In this document: positions 1 to 9,557 of the stretch, piece after piece | How the letters are laid out: every line of letters begins with the position of its first letter | Numbering within the stretch: position 1 is the stretch's first letter | NCBI RefSeq assembly: GCF_000014685.1 | Contig: NC_008321.1 | Span: forward strand, 2,105,001 to 2,169,000 | Length of the DNA stretch: 64,000 nucleotides | DNA from: Shewanella sp. MR-4 | Lineage (GTDB): Bacteria > Pseudomonadota > Gammaproteobacteria > Enterobacterales > Shewanellaceae | Direction: 5' to 3' | Notes under the pieces: generated by a model | The model's database searches: none | Told to the model about the DNA's origin: nothing | Seen by the model: the letters and a program-made list of their open reading frames with translations, nothing else | Position numbers and translations under genes: made by a program

Positions 1-3000
1 GAGGGTATCCTTGTGGTACAGGCTAAGCATTGGCCGATAGATGTCATCGGCGAGCTTGCCAAAATGTGCCTCGGTAAAGTCGTCGGGAAAATGAAACAGC
101 CGCTGGTAATGGGGATCTGTGCCTTCGCCAAGTTCACCTTGCTCGTCCAGCCATTCGCTTTGCGCCGCTTCGAGCCGGGCTTTGTGCGGGTCTTTGCTTG
201 GGTGCGGGTCTTCCTCTTCGTCCGCCCCAGCGCTGGCATAGGCGAGTGAGGTTCTTGGCATAAAACACAGGGGATGAATTTGGCCCTGATAAAAAAGCTG
301 TAATAAGTTGGCGAGCTGTGCATGGGCAAGCGCTGGCGTAATGGGCGCGAGGGCATGAAAATGCCCCATATCCAGCAGATAGCTTGATTGCAGGTAGCTA
401 GGTTGAGCCACTCCTGCGGCCATCAAACATAAATGACGCAAATACAAGGCTAAAATGTCCCGCCCATGGGCACTGCCGGGTCGGCAAGTGACCAATCCTT
501 TAGGGCTGATATCATCGATTCGACCTTCGAGGATCACCCGCTTGGCTTTTAACTGTGTCCCTGCATTCTGATGGGGTAACTCAAAGCTGAGCCGAATATC
601 GGCATGCCGAGGAGCGACATCGCCGCGCATAAACAGGGTTCTGCCAATCAGCGGCGCGATATCATGGCTGTATTGGCGCAGCAGCAGATCATCAAAGGGC
701 TGCATTGGCAAATTGCCACTGGCCTTAAGGCGTTGTAACAGTTCAGTACTAGGCTCGTTTTGCCCTTGCTCAAGCGCATCGCCAAGGAGCTGAGCCTGTA
801 ATAAATAACGCTCTAACGCATTAAGACTAAAGGGCTCATCGTTATCATCCGCTTGAATATTCAGGTTTAAATCTACTTTTAGGGTACGATTAAAGAAATA
901 CTGCGCGGGATTGCGAAAGAAGCGAATAAAGGCCGAGATATCCACATGCTCTGCTTCGCCAAGGGGCTCAATATCCTGTTGTGCATCACTGCCACTTAGA
1001 GTGTCATCTTCGAGCACTATCTGGGTATGGGCTTCGATAAATCGGCCATGCTGCAACTGGCTATTGCTATCGGGCGGACACCACTGCTGGCTATAACTCT
1101 GTTTTATCCCATGGGAGGCGGGGGCTTGCGGCAGTGCTGCTTGATACAGTTTAGGATCAAAAGGTTGCAGCGGCTGATGGCTCACAATAGCCTCAAGCAA
1201 TGCCTGTTGGGCATCTTCGTTATTGACAGTAGAAGCTTCTGCCGCAAGGGATTCAGGTAAATAGCATAGCTGGCAATATTCTATTAGCTCGGAGACCAGC
1301 ATAGATGGAATACGCTCCGAGTTATCCCGTTCGCTACGGCCAATATAACTGATGTAAAGCTGCTCCCGCGCCGAGAGTAACGCCTCTAAAAACAGGTATC
1401 TATCATCTAATCTACGGGAACGATCGCCTTTGCGCGCACCAAAATGGGCCATCAGATCAAAGCCCACAGGATGTTGCACCCTAGGATAGACACCATCATT
1501 CATCCCCAGCAGACAAACCACCTTGAAGGGAATCGAGCGCATCGGCATTAAGGTACAAAAATTCACGCTGCCCGCGAGGTATCGTTGGCCGACACGTGAC
1601 TCGGTTAAGCGTTGATTAAACCAGAGCGCCAACACTTCGATGCTTAAATCTAAGTCGTTGGCTTGCGGGCCAATATCGGCTGGGCTGGCGGCAAGCAGCT
1701 CTTGCTCTAAGGCGGCAATCGCATCGCGAATTTCCTGCAGCTGCTCACGCTCGTCCTCATCGGGGGCGTAAAAGGCATTTAACAGCTCGGTGAGTTCGAG
1801 TAACCGCAGTGAGGGCGCTTGCGCCTTGGCTAATACTTGGGTGGTCTCATCGAGGACTTCAATAAAATTCAACAGTTTGCCAAGGGCCTGTGCCGATTGG
1901 CCCTCCACCCCAGCAACCGTTAAATAGTGCATTCCCGGCGGGGATGACTGATATAGCGGCGCATCGTCCCTTAAGGCGTAACCTAAGATTAAGCGTTTTA
2001 TACCAAAGGCCCAGGAGTTTTGCTCGAAAGCAGGCACGCCCTGTTTAAGGCGGCTCTGTTCATCCCGGCCCCAACGCACACCTGCTTCATCTAACCAGCG
2101 GCGAATGAGTGGCAGCTCGTCTTCTTCGAGCTGAAAACGTCGCAAAATGGCTGGGACTTCGAGAATGCTTAAAATATCCGTCAGTCCGAAACGGCTCTGA
2201 TTAATATTGAGTAAATTCAAAAAGCTATTAATGAGTGGCGATTCCTGCGCCGCGCCGCGGTCGGCAATGGCATAGGGGATATATTCCAGTCCCTGTTTGG
2301 CTGCAAACACCGCATCGATATAGGGGGCGTAGGCGGCGACATCGGGCATCATTACCACTATGTCTTTGGGCGTGAGTTGGTTGTCGCTATCCAGCAGGTC
2401 GAGTAAATGATCGTGCAGGGTTTCGACTTCCCTAAGTGGGCTGTGGCAACTCTTGATTTGAATTGAATCATCGTCGGCTGTTAATACCCGGCGATTCGCG
2501 ACTTCTTGATATAGCTCAGCATCTGGCCCGAGTACGCGATCGAGTGTCTGCATTTCTAAAATATCGTATTGCACCCCGGCTAGCATGCTGGCGCGAGCGT
2601 GGGGATCGTTAGGATCGCCGCAGGGCTCGCAGTACACATCGTCGCCAAAGTCACAGTGCTCTGGGGGCAGTTCGAGCAGCATATCGAGTAATTCGCGGCC
2701 CATCTTGCCATTGTTGGCGAGTAGGGGATTGCCGACTTCGAGTTTATCTTCCCATTGCTCGGCTAATTGGCGTTTTCCGGCATATTGCAATGCCATACGC
2801 GCCCGATGGCGTGGGTCGATAATGTCGCCCCAGTAATGCTGACAGGGGCTAAGGCTTAAGATAATCACATCGATACGGCTCGCGAGCTGGTGGAGCACAT
2901 CGATGGTTTGGGGCGCCATAGAGGAGATCCCAAACACAAATAAACGCTGCGGCAATTTTGCGAGGGAATTGGTGCTATCCCCCAATGCAGCAATCAAATC

Positions 3001-3648
3001 CTGATGTAGATTGGCCCTGTGGTAGTGGCTTTGACGCAGCTCATCGCGATTGTAGGCAATCAGCGCGCGCCAGAGGATGGGTTGCCAGCTTTGCTCCTCA
3101 TTCAATTTGAGTGACTCAAGCGGTTCATTGGCTTCCCACGCGGCAATCCAGTCGGGGCGGTAAACCAAATATTGGTCGAAGATATCGGCGATGCGGCCGC
3201 AAAGTTGGTAAAGCTTAATATCATCGGCGCTTACGGCACCATGTTGATGGTTGCTATGGGTGTCAGCCGCGCTCGATTCCAGATTATCTAAGGTATGACC
3301 CAAATAATGGCGCAGTGGCCCAAAGGAAGGTTCATCCAGTAGCCGCGGCAGTAGTTGCATCAGCTTCCAGGTCATTGCCGCCTTAGTGAAGGCGTTTTCC
3401 TTGGGGACATTGGGGAGTAAATCGTGGCACAGTTGCCAAATAAAGCTGGAAGGTAGCGGGAACTCCAGCGCGGCGGCAATACCATTTTGTTTTGCAATTT
3501 CAAGGCGTAACCAAGTCGACATCCCGGGGCTTTGCACCAAAATATGCTCATTTTGCAATAACCCCGCGCCGGGTAGCGGCTGGCGTAAATACGCGGCAAG
3601 ATGGGCACAGAGCACTTCCATTTGATTGGATTGGATTAACTTCAGCAT
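1..3648 (-). CDS. recC: Exodeoxyribonuclease V gamma subunit RecC (3' end outside window)
   Basis: RecC is the subunit of the RecBCD helicase-nuclease that recognises Chi and splits the DNA strands during double-strand break repair. The frame is open over 1216 codons from an ATG at 3648 to the window edge with no stop. The N-terminus contains the RecC-type segment VQSPGMSTWLRLEIAKQNG, the interior contains FCTLMPMRSIPFKVVCLLGM (about residue 700), and near the edge lies TDPHYQRLFHFPDDF; these are characteristic of the family. E. coli RecC is about 1120 residues, so only a short C-terminal piece should be missing. The spot checks I made across the gene showed no frameshift. There is no strong ribosome binding site before the ATG. 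recB and recD are not in the window. Confidence 0.93.
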   Translation of the reverse strand, partial: MLKLIQSNQMEVLCAHLAAYLRQPLPGAGLLQNEHILVQSPGMSTWLRLEIAKQNGIAAALEFPLPSSFIWQLCHDLLPNVPKENAFTKAAMTWKLMQLLPRLLDEPSFGPLRHYLGHTLDNLESSAADTHSNHQHGAVSADDIKLYQLCGRIADIFDQYLVYRPDWIAAWEANEPLESLKLNEEQSWQPILWRALIAYNRDELRQSHYHRANLHQDLIAALGDSTNSLAKLPQRLFVFGISSMAPQTIDVLHQLASRIDVIILSLSPCQHYWGDIIDPRHRARMALQYAGKRQLAEQWEDKLEVGNPLLANNGKMGRELLDMLLELPPEHCDFGDDVYCEPCGDPNDPHARASMLAGVQYDILEMQTLDRVLGPDAELYQEVANRRVLTADDDSIQIKSCHSPLREVETLHDHLLDLLDSDNQLTPKDIVVMMPDVAAYAPYIDAVFAAKQGLEYIPYAIADRGAAQESPLINSFLNLLNINQSRFGLTDILSILEVPAILRRFQLEEDELPLIRRWLDEAGVRWGRDEQSRLKQGVPAFEQNSWAFGIKRLILGYALRDDAPLYQSSPPGMHYLTVAGVEGQSAQALGKLLNFIEVLDETTQVLAKAQAPSLRLLELTELLNAFYAPDEDEREQLQEIRDAIAALEQELLAASPADIGPQANDLDLSIEVLALWFNQRLTESRVGQRYLAGSVNFCTLMPMRSIPFKVVCLLGMNDGVYPRVQHPVGFDLMAHFGARKGDRSRRLDDRYLFLEALLSAREQLYISYIGRSERDNSERIPSMLVSELIEYCQLCYLPESLAAEASTVNNEDAQQALLEAIVSHQPLQPFDPKLYQAALPQAPASHGIKQSYSQQWCPPDSNSQLQHGRFIEAHTQIVLEDDTLSGSDAQQDIEPLGEAEHVDISAFIRFFRNPAQYFFNRTLKVDLNLNIQADDNDEPFSLNALERYLLQAQLLGDALEQGQNEPSTELLQRLKASGNLPMQPFDDLLLRQYSHDIAPLIGRTLFMRGDVAPRHADIRLSFELPHQNAGTQLKAKRVILEGRIDDISPKGLVTCRPGSAHGRDILALYLRHLCLMAAGVAQPSYLQSSYLLDMGHFHALAPITPALAHAQLANLLQLFYQGQIHPLCFMPRTSLAYASAGADEEEDPHPSKDPHKARLEAAQSEWLDEQGELGEGTDPHYQRLFHFPDDFTEAHFGKLADDIYRPMLSLYHKDTL

Positions 3649-3757
3649 ATTCGACTCACGATTTGGGATTGCTGTTACGCATAGCAAAGTGGCTTGGCAA
3701 TTCTATGTGACTGATTTATAAGATTCAACAATCTTATCCCCCTGCGGTTTATCCCGC

Positions 3758-5905
3758 CTATTTTAACTGTTTACTCGGGCCAAATAGTCGCCAGTTAAGG
3801 GCTTTAGCGGCGGCATTAAAGCGCTTGAACGCCACTTGATAGTCATTGTCCGCAAGCTGTTGGTATTTCAGCGCGACATAGCTTTGGGTCAGGGTGTCAA
3901 ACTCACGGCAAAACTCTGGGGATTGTTGCTGGTGCGTGTCAATAAGCTGTGCTGCAAAGGCGTTCGGGCCAAGGTGAGCGGGGCGGACGATGCCAAATTT
4001 ACTGAGGCGCTGGCAAATGCGTTGGTACTTGGCGCTGATGGGATCCTGCTCCCGTTTAAAGCGAAACAGCCCCACGCTATAGGCGATATAGAGGCCGATA
4101 AGGCTAATACACACACTCATAAACACCGCCACCTTGGTTTTAGTGACATCCCCTAAAATGCCACTTAGCACTTTGTTTTGCCGTTCCTGATTAAAACCGA
4201 GCACCCAGAGACTCCAGTAATAATCAAGGCTGGCAAAGCGCTGTCTCAACTCGTTGAGCCAAGGCATTGATTTAAAGCGCAAGCTGCTAAAGGGGCTTTC
4301 TTGCAGGTAGCTTTGCTCGGGGGAGAACTCGGCATCGAAGCCTTGCTCAATACGATTGGGCGCGACCATGGCCGTTGGATCGAATCGTACCCAACCTTCA
4401 TTTTCGAGCCAGACTTCGGCCCAAGCGTGGGCCATGTATTGATACACGCTCAGGTAATCGGCCTGCGGGTTGTATTCGCCCCCTTGATAGCCAGTGACCA
4501 TACGTGCGGGTAAGCCAGTGGCGCGCGCCATAAAGATAAAGGCGGAGGCGTAATGGGCGCAAAATCCAGCTTTATTTTCAAACAGAAAATCATCGACTTG
4601 CTGCGGGCCAATGGGCGGCGGGGTGAGGGTGTAGAAAAACGGTTCGCGATTAAAATAACCCATCATGGCGAGCAGACGCTGCTTGGGCTCGGGATAGTTG
4701 GCCTTAAACTCGCCGGCGAGCGCCAGAGTTTTGGGGTTAGTGTCCTCGGGCAGTTTCAGGTTTATTTGCCGCTGTTTGGCAGTTAACTTGAGATCCATTT
4801 GGGCCTTGGGCCAAGAACGGGCACTGTAGCCCAAGCGCTGATCGACATTACGTAGGGAATAGAGTCGATAATCGGGTAGGTTAATGACCTTTTCATCTTG
4901 GCTATAGGCCACATCGAGCCCAAATAACCAAGGCTGGTGGCTAGGTTCCACAATCACTTGATAGTCGTATCGCTGCGGCGCATGACTGCCTGCATCATCC
5001 GTCTTCGCTGTGGGGAGCTGCCGCGCGGGATCGGGTCTTGAGGGCGGAAAAAACAGCGCATCCTTTTGAATTTGTTTGATGCCGACATCTTGGCGCCAGG
5101 TTTGGCCGTCGTAATCTTCTAGCACTAGCGCGCGCCAATAGAGTTCGGCTTGGATGGGCCTCGCCTCGGTAAAGCTCACCCTAAAGGCCAGTGCGGAGGA
5201 GCGGGTGAGTTTGCTGATATCGCTCACGGAAAGGGTATCCGAGAGTCCAGTTTGGGCTTCCTTCATATTCGGGACCAGCCAGAGCGGGGCAAAGCGCGGC
5301 AAGACTAAAAATAGCAGTAACGCCAGTGGCACACTCTGCAGTAATAATTTAGCGCCAATCCAAGCTGTGTGTTGCCAGTTGTGTTTGCTTTGATACAAGG
5401 TCACCAGTACGCAGGTATTGATGATAGTGACCCCAATTAAATGCACGGTATTGAGCATGGATTGGTGATCGATAAAGGTCAGCGCAATTAAAAAGTAGCC
5501 CACAATCACGACGGCCCGCACATCTCGGACACTGCGCATCTCAATGTATTTTAAGGCATAACCTAAAATCAGCAGGTTGACTAAGGCGTTTAATAGCCCA
5601 ATCTCACCCGATACCAACGCAAGGGTTATCGCGGCGCCAATGGCAAGGCTAGTGACTAAGTAGCGCGGTGGCTTTGCCACTTTACCGACATAGATGCCGA
5701 CTCGCCACACGAGGCAGATGGCGCAGATCCCAAGGGTCCAAGGCGTCGTTTTATCGAATAGGGGGCTGAGTACCGCAATATTGGTGAGCAGCAGCCAAAA
5801 CAGCGTTTGGCGGCTGATATTGTCACCCGTCTGCGGCCCATTGGCATGATAGCTCGTCAGTTTGGGAGGATTAGCCTTGTGATGTGTCGAGGTTTGCGTT
5901 GTCAT
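3758..5905 (-). CDS. Transmembrane transglutaminase-like protein (DUF3488/TgpA type)
   Basis: Integral inner-membrane protein of 715 residues. Several hydrophobic segments occupy about residues 33-210, followed by a large extracytoplasmic domain with a transglutaminase/cysteine-protease core. The triad is visible: Cys449 in AGFCAHYASAF, His493 in MAHAWAEVW and Asp509 in RFDPTA. A further membrane segment sits near residues 600-620, with a short cytoplasmic tail. TgpA of Pseudomonas has this architecture and its periplasmic domain has transglutaminase activity; the substrate here is unknown. The ATG overlaps the stop of the upstream DUF58 gene in an ATGA tetranucleotide, so the two are translationally coupled. 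The trio moxR-DUF58-transglutaminase is a common conserved arrangement. Confidence 0.9.
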   Translation of the reverse strand: MTTQTSTHHKANPPKLTSYHANGPQTGDNISRQTLFWLLLTNIAVLSPLFDKTTPWTLGICAICLVWRVGIYVGKVAKPPRYLVTSLAIGAAITLALVSGEIGLLNALVNLLILGYALKYIEMRSVRDVRAVVIVGYFLIALTFIDHQSMLNTVHLIGVTIINTCVLVTLYQSKHNWQHTAWIGAKLLLQSVPLALLLFLVLPRFAPLWLVPNMKEAQTGLSDTLSVSDISKLTRSSALAFRVSFTEARPIQAELYWRALVLEDYDGQTWRQDVGIKQIQKDALFFPPSRPDPARQLPTAKTDDAGSHAPQRYDYQVIVEPSHQPWLFGLDVAYSQDEKVINLPDYRLYSLRNVDQRLGYSARSWPKAQMDLKLTAKQRQINLKLPEDTNPKTLALAGEFKANYPEPKQRLLAMMGYFNREPFFYTLTPPPIGPQQVDDFLFENKAGFCAHYASAFIFMARATGLPARMVTGYQGGEYNPQADYLSVYQYMAHAWAEVWLENEGWVRFDPTAMVAPNRIEQGFDAEFSPEQSYLQESPFSSLRFKSMPWLNELRQRFASLDYYWSLWVLGFNQERQNKVLSGILGDVTKTKVAVFMSVCISLIGLYIAYSVGLFRFKREQDPISAKYQRICQRLSKFGIVRPAHLGPNAFAAQLIDTHQQQSPEFCREFDTLTQSYVALKYQQLADNDYQVAFKRFNAAAKALNWRLFGPSKQLK

Positions 5906-6987
5906 CGCCGCGGCTCCATTGTTGCAGAACGCACGCCTTGCCCATGGGGAGGAAGCGGATGCTGATGCTTAACACCTTGGTTATTCATCAATTTATCGGT
6001 TTTATCCAGCGTGCTGATATCTTGCCCGTAAATTGCGAGCGCCCTTTGGCAGGCGATACGATGGGCATTGCCCATATCGGGTGTGAGGATCAGATCTTCC
6101 GCCCCAACACGCTGCAGCCACAGACCAAAATATTGCTCCTGCTGACTCAAATGGTTGACTTGCCAGCTGAGCTGACCTAATTGCTGTTCAAGCTGCGCGG
6201 GATCGGGGACTAAGGTTAACCATACGGGATCGCCCTGAGGCTGCTCGAACTCCTTGGTTAGCATGCCACGCCCTTGAGCCCATTGTTTCCATGCCACTTG
6301 TTTAAGAGATTCACCGAGCACATGGGGCTTAAGCCCTTTGTATTCATCGATGCCGGCGATGTACTTTCCTGCTCGTTCTAACCGTTCGTCTTCACCGGAT
6401 TCGGTCGCCGCCTTTAGCTGCAAAGGGCTTTCAATCGGGTGGGCGTAGACGATGTGCGCATTATCGAGATCAATATGGGACCAAGCGCGGCAAAGCCCTA
6501 AGGGATAAAAGGATTCAATCTTAAGTCGGCCAGGCGATACCAGACCACGGCTGTCATGGGCAAACGAGACCAGAGCTTGCACCTCATCGGCGCCAACCTG
6601 TTTGAGTAAGTACGCTAAATTATTGGGGTAATTTAAGCTGATATTGTGGCTGCTGTGATTTGAGGTGAGCAGGACTGGAAAGGTGATGGTTTCGCCCGCA
6701 TACACCTCTGGCGCCGTGAGCGCGCGAAGGCGCAAACCCGCGAGATTTTTATAACTGTAAAGGATGCAGGTATTAAATAGACTGAGGAGCAAAATGCTCA
6801 GGCCAATTACAAGATTGTTTTGATAGTTAGTGCCAAACAGATACAGCAGCAGTACCAGCCCAAGCCAGACTAAACCAAAGCCACTGGGCAGAATAAAGAT
6901 GCTGCGATGGCTGAGGACAAACTCAGAACTGGGCGGCATGCGCCTTGCCAACCAGCGTTGCCAGAAAGCCGTTAATACTCGTTTCAT
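5902..6987 (-). CDS. DUF58 domain protein, MoxR-associated
   Basis: A 361-residue membrane protein with two hydrophobic segments near residues 30-75, followed by a soluble domain containing the DUF58 region (GIDEYKGLKPHVLGESLKQV, then the W-K/W-A stretch and KEFEQPQGDPVWL). DUF58 proteins have a von Willebrand A-like fold and normally partner a MoxR AAA+ ATPase, whose gene lies immediately upstream here. The transglutaminase-like gene follows with a 4-base overlap. The function of such triads is thought to be chaperone-like or envelope-stress related; no specific role can be read from the sequence. Length and order are typical. Confidence 0.87.
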   Translation of the reverse strand: MKRVLTAFWQRWLARRMPPSSEFVLSHRSIFILPSGFGLVWLGLVLLLYLFGTNYQNNLVIGLSILLLSLFNTCILYSYKNLAGLRLRALTAPEVYAGETITFPVLLTSNHSSHNISLNYPNNLAYLLKQVGADEVQALVSFAHDSRGLVSPGRLKIESFYPLGLCRAWSHIDLDNAHIVYAHPIESPLQLKAATESGEDERLERAGKYIAGIDEYKGLKPHVLGESLKQVAWKQWAQGRGMLTKEFEQPQGDPVWLTLVPDPAQLEQQLGQLSWQVNHLSQQEQYFGLWLQRVGAEDLILTPDMGNAHRIACQRALAIYGQDISTLDKTDKLMNNQGVKHQHPLPPHGQGVRSATMEPRR

Positions 6988-7037
6988 CCTGTCCTCATCA
7001 TAGTGTGAGCATCCTTATCGATATGATTAGCAAGGCA

Positions 7038-7979
7038 TTACATGATGGGATTGACGCTGGCGAGGATCCGCTCCGATAGCGCTTCCCCCTGCAATTGGCT
7101 GCTGGTACGCAGTCGATGTTCGGCCACGCTACAAAACACCGCTTGCACATCCTCGGGGACTAAATAGTGTCTGCCCTCTAAAAATGCCCATGCTTTAGCG
7201 GCTTGCAATAGGGCTTTGGTTGCGCGGGGCGATAGGCCGACGGCATCGGTTTGATTGCGCGAGTCATGCACTAAGGCCAAGACATAATTGAGCAGTGCAT
7301 CGGACGCCGCGACTTTGTCGCATTGCTCCTGCAACTGGGTTAACGCCAGCGGGGTTAAACATTGGGGTAAATTATCGAGGGTTTGCGGCGTTTGATCGCT
7401 TTTCAGCATTGCTAGCTCCGCATCATGGCTGGGATAACCGATAGAAATCCGCATCATAAAGCGGTCGAGTTGGGATTCGGGCAGCGGAAAGGTGCCCGAT
7501 TGTTCCGTGGGGTTTTGTGTGGCAATCACAAAAAACGGATTGGGTAATCTGTGGGTGACGCCATCGACAGAAATTTGCTGCTCGGCCATTGCCTCGAGCA
7601 GAGCGCTCTGAGTCTTAGGGCTGGCGCGGTTAATCTCATCGGCCAGCACCATCTGTTTAAAAATAGGGCCGGGATGAAACACAAATTGCGCTTGGTGTTT
7701 ATCAAAAATCGATACCCCGAGAATATCGGCGGGCAGCATATCACTGGTAAATTGAACACGTTGATAGCTAAGGCCGAGGCTTTGGGCGAGGGCATGGGAC
7801 AGGCTGGTTTTGCCCATGCCGGGCAAATCTTCAATTAATAGGTGCCCACGGGCGAGAATACAGGCGAGGGCTAAGCGAATTTGCCGTGGCTTGCCTAATA
7901 ATACTTGTTCAAGTTGTTGTAATAGTTGGCTTAAACCAGAATGTGCCACGGGAGACTCCTTGTGCATGGATGAGGTCAT
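7038..7979 (-). CDS. MoxR-family AAA+ ATPase
   Basis: AAA_3/MoxR ATPase. It has a Walker A segment (LIEDLPGMGKTSLSHA), a Walker B segment (VLADEINRASPKTQSALLEAM), the sensor region with FFVIATQNPTEQ and an arginine-bearing LPESQLDRFMMRI segment, and a C-terminal lid containing LSPRATKALLQAAKAWA. MoxR proteins are proposed to remodel or assemble partner complexes with VWA-domain proteins, and the DUF58 partner is the next gene. The ATG at 7979 is chosen. A GTG at 7991 and an ATG at 7967 are also in frame, and none has a strong ribosome binding site. It is the first gene of the moxR-DUF58-transglutaminase operon. Confidence 0.9.
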   Translation of the reverse strand: MTSSMHKESPVAHSGLSQLLQQLEQVLLGKPRQIRLALACILARGHLLIEDLPGMGKTSLSHALAQSLGLSYQRVQFTSDMLPADILGVSIFDKHQAQFVFHPGPIFKQMVLADEINRASPKTQSALLEAMAEQQISVDGVTHRLPNPFFVIATQNPTEQSGTFPLPESQLDRFMMRISIGYPSHDAELAMLKSDQTPQTLDNLPQCLTPLALTQLQEQCDKVAASDALLNYVLALVHDSRNQTDAVGLSPRATKALLQAAKAWAFLEGRHYLVPEDVQAVFCSVAEHRLRTSSQLQGEALSERILASVNPIM

Positions 7980-8291
7980 TCGCTCTACCACTATGGCGGA
8001 ATATGACGCGCTTAGCCAGTCGCTTTTACTGTGAAATCAATCGGCTTAGTGAGATTCTTACCGTCCACAGAGAGGTGAGCCAAGGCATTCCATTATCTGC
8101 ACACTGTATGATTTGAGCCTTTAGAGCGTTAATAGAGTAGATAAAACTGCAAACGGGTAAGCTCTTGGTTTATTAGTTTTTTGGGTTCTTTTGGCTGCAG
8201 TTTATCGGTGAGCCATGGCATTTGCTCAACGACGCGGTGAATAGAAACCTTAGGTTTCTAAGCTTATGAACGAGAGCCATGGATAATGGAA

Positions 8292-8370
8292 TGGACCCAT
8301 CCACTTTAAATCGGCCTCGCAATGGGCCACGATGTAGTCGCTAAAACTCATCAGAAAGAGGACGGGTCCA
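8292..8370 (+). promoter_or_regulatory. Inverted repeat in the IS left end overlapping the transposase ribosome binding site
   Basis: TGGACCCATCC at 8292-8302 pairs with GGACGGGTCCA at 8360-8370 with one mismatch (G-T in RNA). The 3' arm covers the end of the AAAGAGGA Shine-Dalgarno at 8355-8362. A transcript entering from outside could fold and hide the start, a known way for insertion sequences to limit impinging expression. This role is inferred. Confidence 0.4.
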
Positions 8371-8373
8371 CCT

Positions 8374-9390
8374 ATGAAGATTACTACAATCGGTTTAGAT
8401 ATCGCAAAGTCTGTTTTTCATGCTGTTGGTGTCGATAAAGCAGGCAAGGTACTCAAAAAGAAAATGCTTAGACGCAAAGACTTGCTTCCCTTTCTCGCTC
8501 AAATTGAGCCTTGTCTAATTGTGATGGAAGCCTGCAGTGGAGCAAATTACTGGGCCAGAGAATTTGAGCTGTTGGGCCATAACGTCAAGCTAATCGCACC
8601 TCAATTTGTGGTGCCTTTTCGGCAAGGTAACAAAAATGACTACAACGATGCCTTAGCCATCGCTGAAGCTGCGCAGCGACCCAACATGCGGTTTGTAAAA
8701 CCCAAAAGCGTCGAGCAACAAGATGTACAACTGCTTCACCGTATGCGTGAGCGTTTAAACAAACAATCAACCGCCTTAATCAATCAAGTCAGAGGGATGT
8801 TAGCGGAATACGGCATTGTAATAACCAAAAGTAAATCTGCTTTTAAAGTACAGTTCCCTGAGATTTTGGCTAACGAAACTAATGCGCTGACTACCAAAGG
8901 TCGGGCCATTTTTTATCAGTTATATGAAGAGTTTAGTGATATAGAAAAACGGCTTAAGAGTTGTGATGCCCAAGTGCTCACTGAAATTAAGAACAATGTG
9001 ATTTGCCAGCGTTTAGAAACTATCCCAGGTATTGGTCCAGTCACCGCTACGGCCTTTTATGCGGCCGCCGGTGATGGTAAAGATTTCACTAATGGCAGGC
9101 ACTTTTCTGCTTGGTGTGGCTTGGTTCCCAAGCAACACAGCAGCGGAGGTAAAGATAACCTCCTTGGGATAAGCAAGCGGGGGAATGCGTATTTACGCAC
9201 TTTGTTCATCCACGGCGCCAGAGCGGTGTTGCAACACAGCCAGAATAAGCAAGATAAGTTTAGTTGCTGGGCCATCCAGTTAGCAGAACGGCGAGGTTTT
9301 AACCGAGCCTGTGTGGCCGTCGCCAATAAACTCGCCAGAATGGCATGGGTTATCGCGGCACGTGAAGAAGAATATCGACTTCCAGTATAG
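8374..9390 (+). CDS. IS110/IS1111-type transposase
   Basis: A 338-residue DEDD transposase-recombinase. The N-terminal RuvC-like domain shows Asp9 (TIGLDIAKSVF), Glu52 (VMEACSGANYWA) and Asp89/Asp92 (KNDYNDALA). The C-terminal Transposase_20 domain shows PGIGPVTATAFYAAAG, then WCGLVPKQHSSGGKDNL and ISKRGNAYLRTLF. All key residues and the full family length are present, so the enzyme looks intact. A Shine-Dalgarno-like AAAGAGGA lies 12 bases before the ATG, inside the 3' arm of an inverted repeat. IS110-family enzymes move the element through a circular intermediate and, in studied members, are guided by an element-encoded RNA. Confidence 0.93.
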   Translation: MKITTIGLDIAKSVFHAVGVDKAGKVLKKKMLRRKDLLPFLAQIEPCLIVMEACSGANYWAREFELLGHNVKLIAPQFVVPFRQGNKNDYNDALAIAEAAQRPNMRFVKPKSVEQQDVQLLHRMRERLNKQSTALINQVRGMLAEYGIVITKSKSAFKVQFPEILANETNALTTKGRAIFYQLYEEFSDIEKRLKSCDAQVLTEIKNNVICQRLETIPGIGPVTATAFYAAAGDGKDFTNGRHFSAWCGLVPKQHSSGGKDNLLGISKRGNAYLRTLFIHGARAVLQHSQNKQDKFSCWAIQLAERRGFNRACVAVANKLARMAWVIAAREEEYRLPV

Positions 9391-9557
9391 TACTGAATAG
9401 ATTCAATAAACGTTAATAATTAACCAACCAGCAAGTTGCTAAGACACTTGATTTGATGATGAGACAGTCAGACTGATCTACTGAAAACCTTAGCTGGCCA
9501 TAGGCTCATTACGAAGCCGCAGGGATGATAAGGACAGTAGAAGCAGATATCCATCAG
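9391..9557 (+). ncRNA. Candidate bridge-RNA region in the IS1111-like right end
   Basis: A non-coding stretch of about 167 bases between the transposase stop and the inferred right tip. IS110-family elements encode a structured guide (bridge) RNA in a non-coding end, reported to be the right end for the IS1111 group. Length and position fit that expectation. I did not derive a secondary structure or guide loops, so this is a placement by family analogy only. Confidence 0.35.

Larger units (their letters stand above)
8272..9557 (+). mobile_element. IS110-family insertion sequence, IS1111-like
   Basis: The element carries one DEDD transposase gene and about 100 bases of left and 167 bases of right non-coding end. 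A 7-bp subterminal inverted repeat (ATGGATA) lies at 8279-8285 and, inverted, at 9548-9554; subterminal rather than terminal repeats are typical of the IS1111 group. The outer limits given assume repeats about 7 bases from the left tip and 3 bases from the right tip. They are therefore inferred, with an error of perhaps 10 bases. No target duplication is expected for this family. The right tip abuts the neighbouring IS5-family element. Confidence 0.7.

Noticed and set aside
911..2836. Plus-strand frames of 60-83 codons opposite recC
   Set aside because: They lie antisense within a continuous 1216-codon RecC frame and have no protein-like features of their own.
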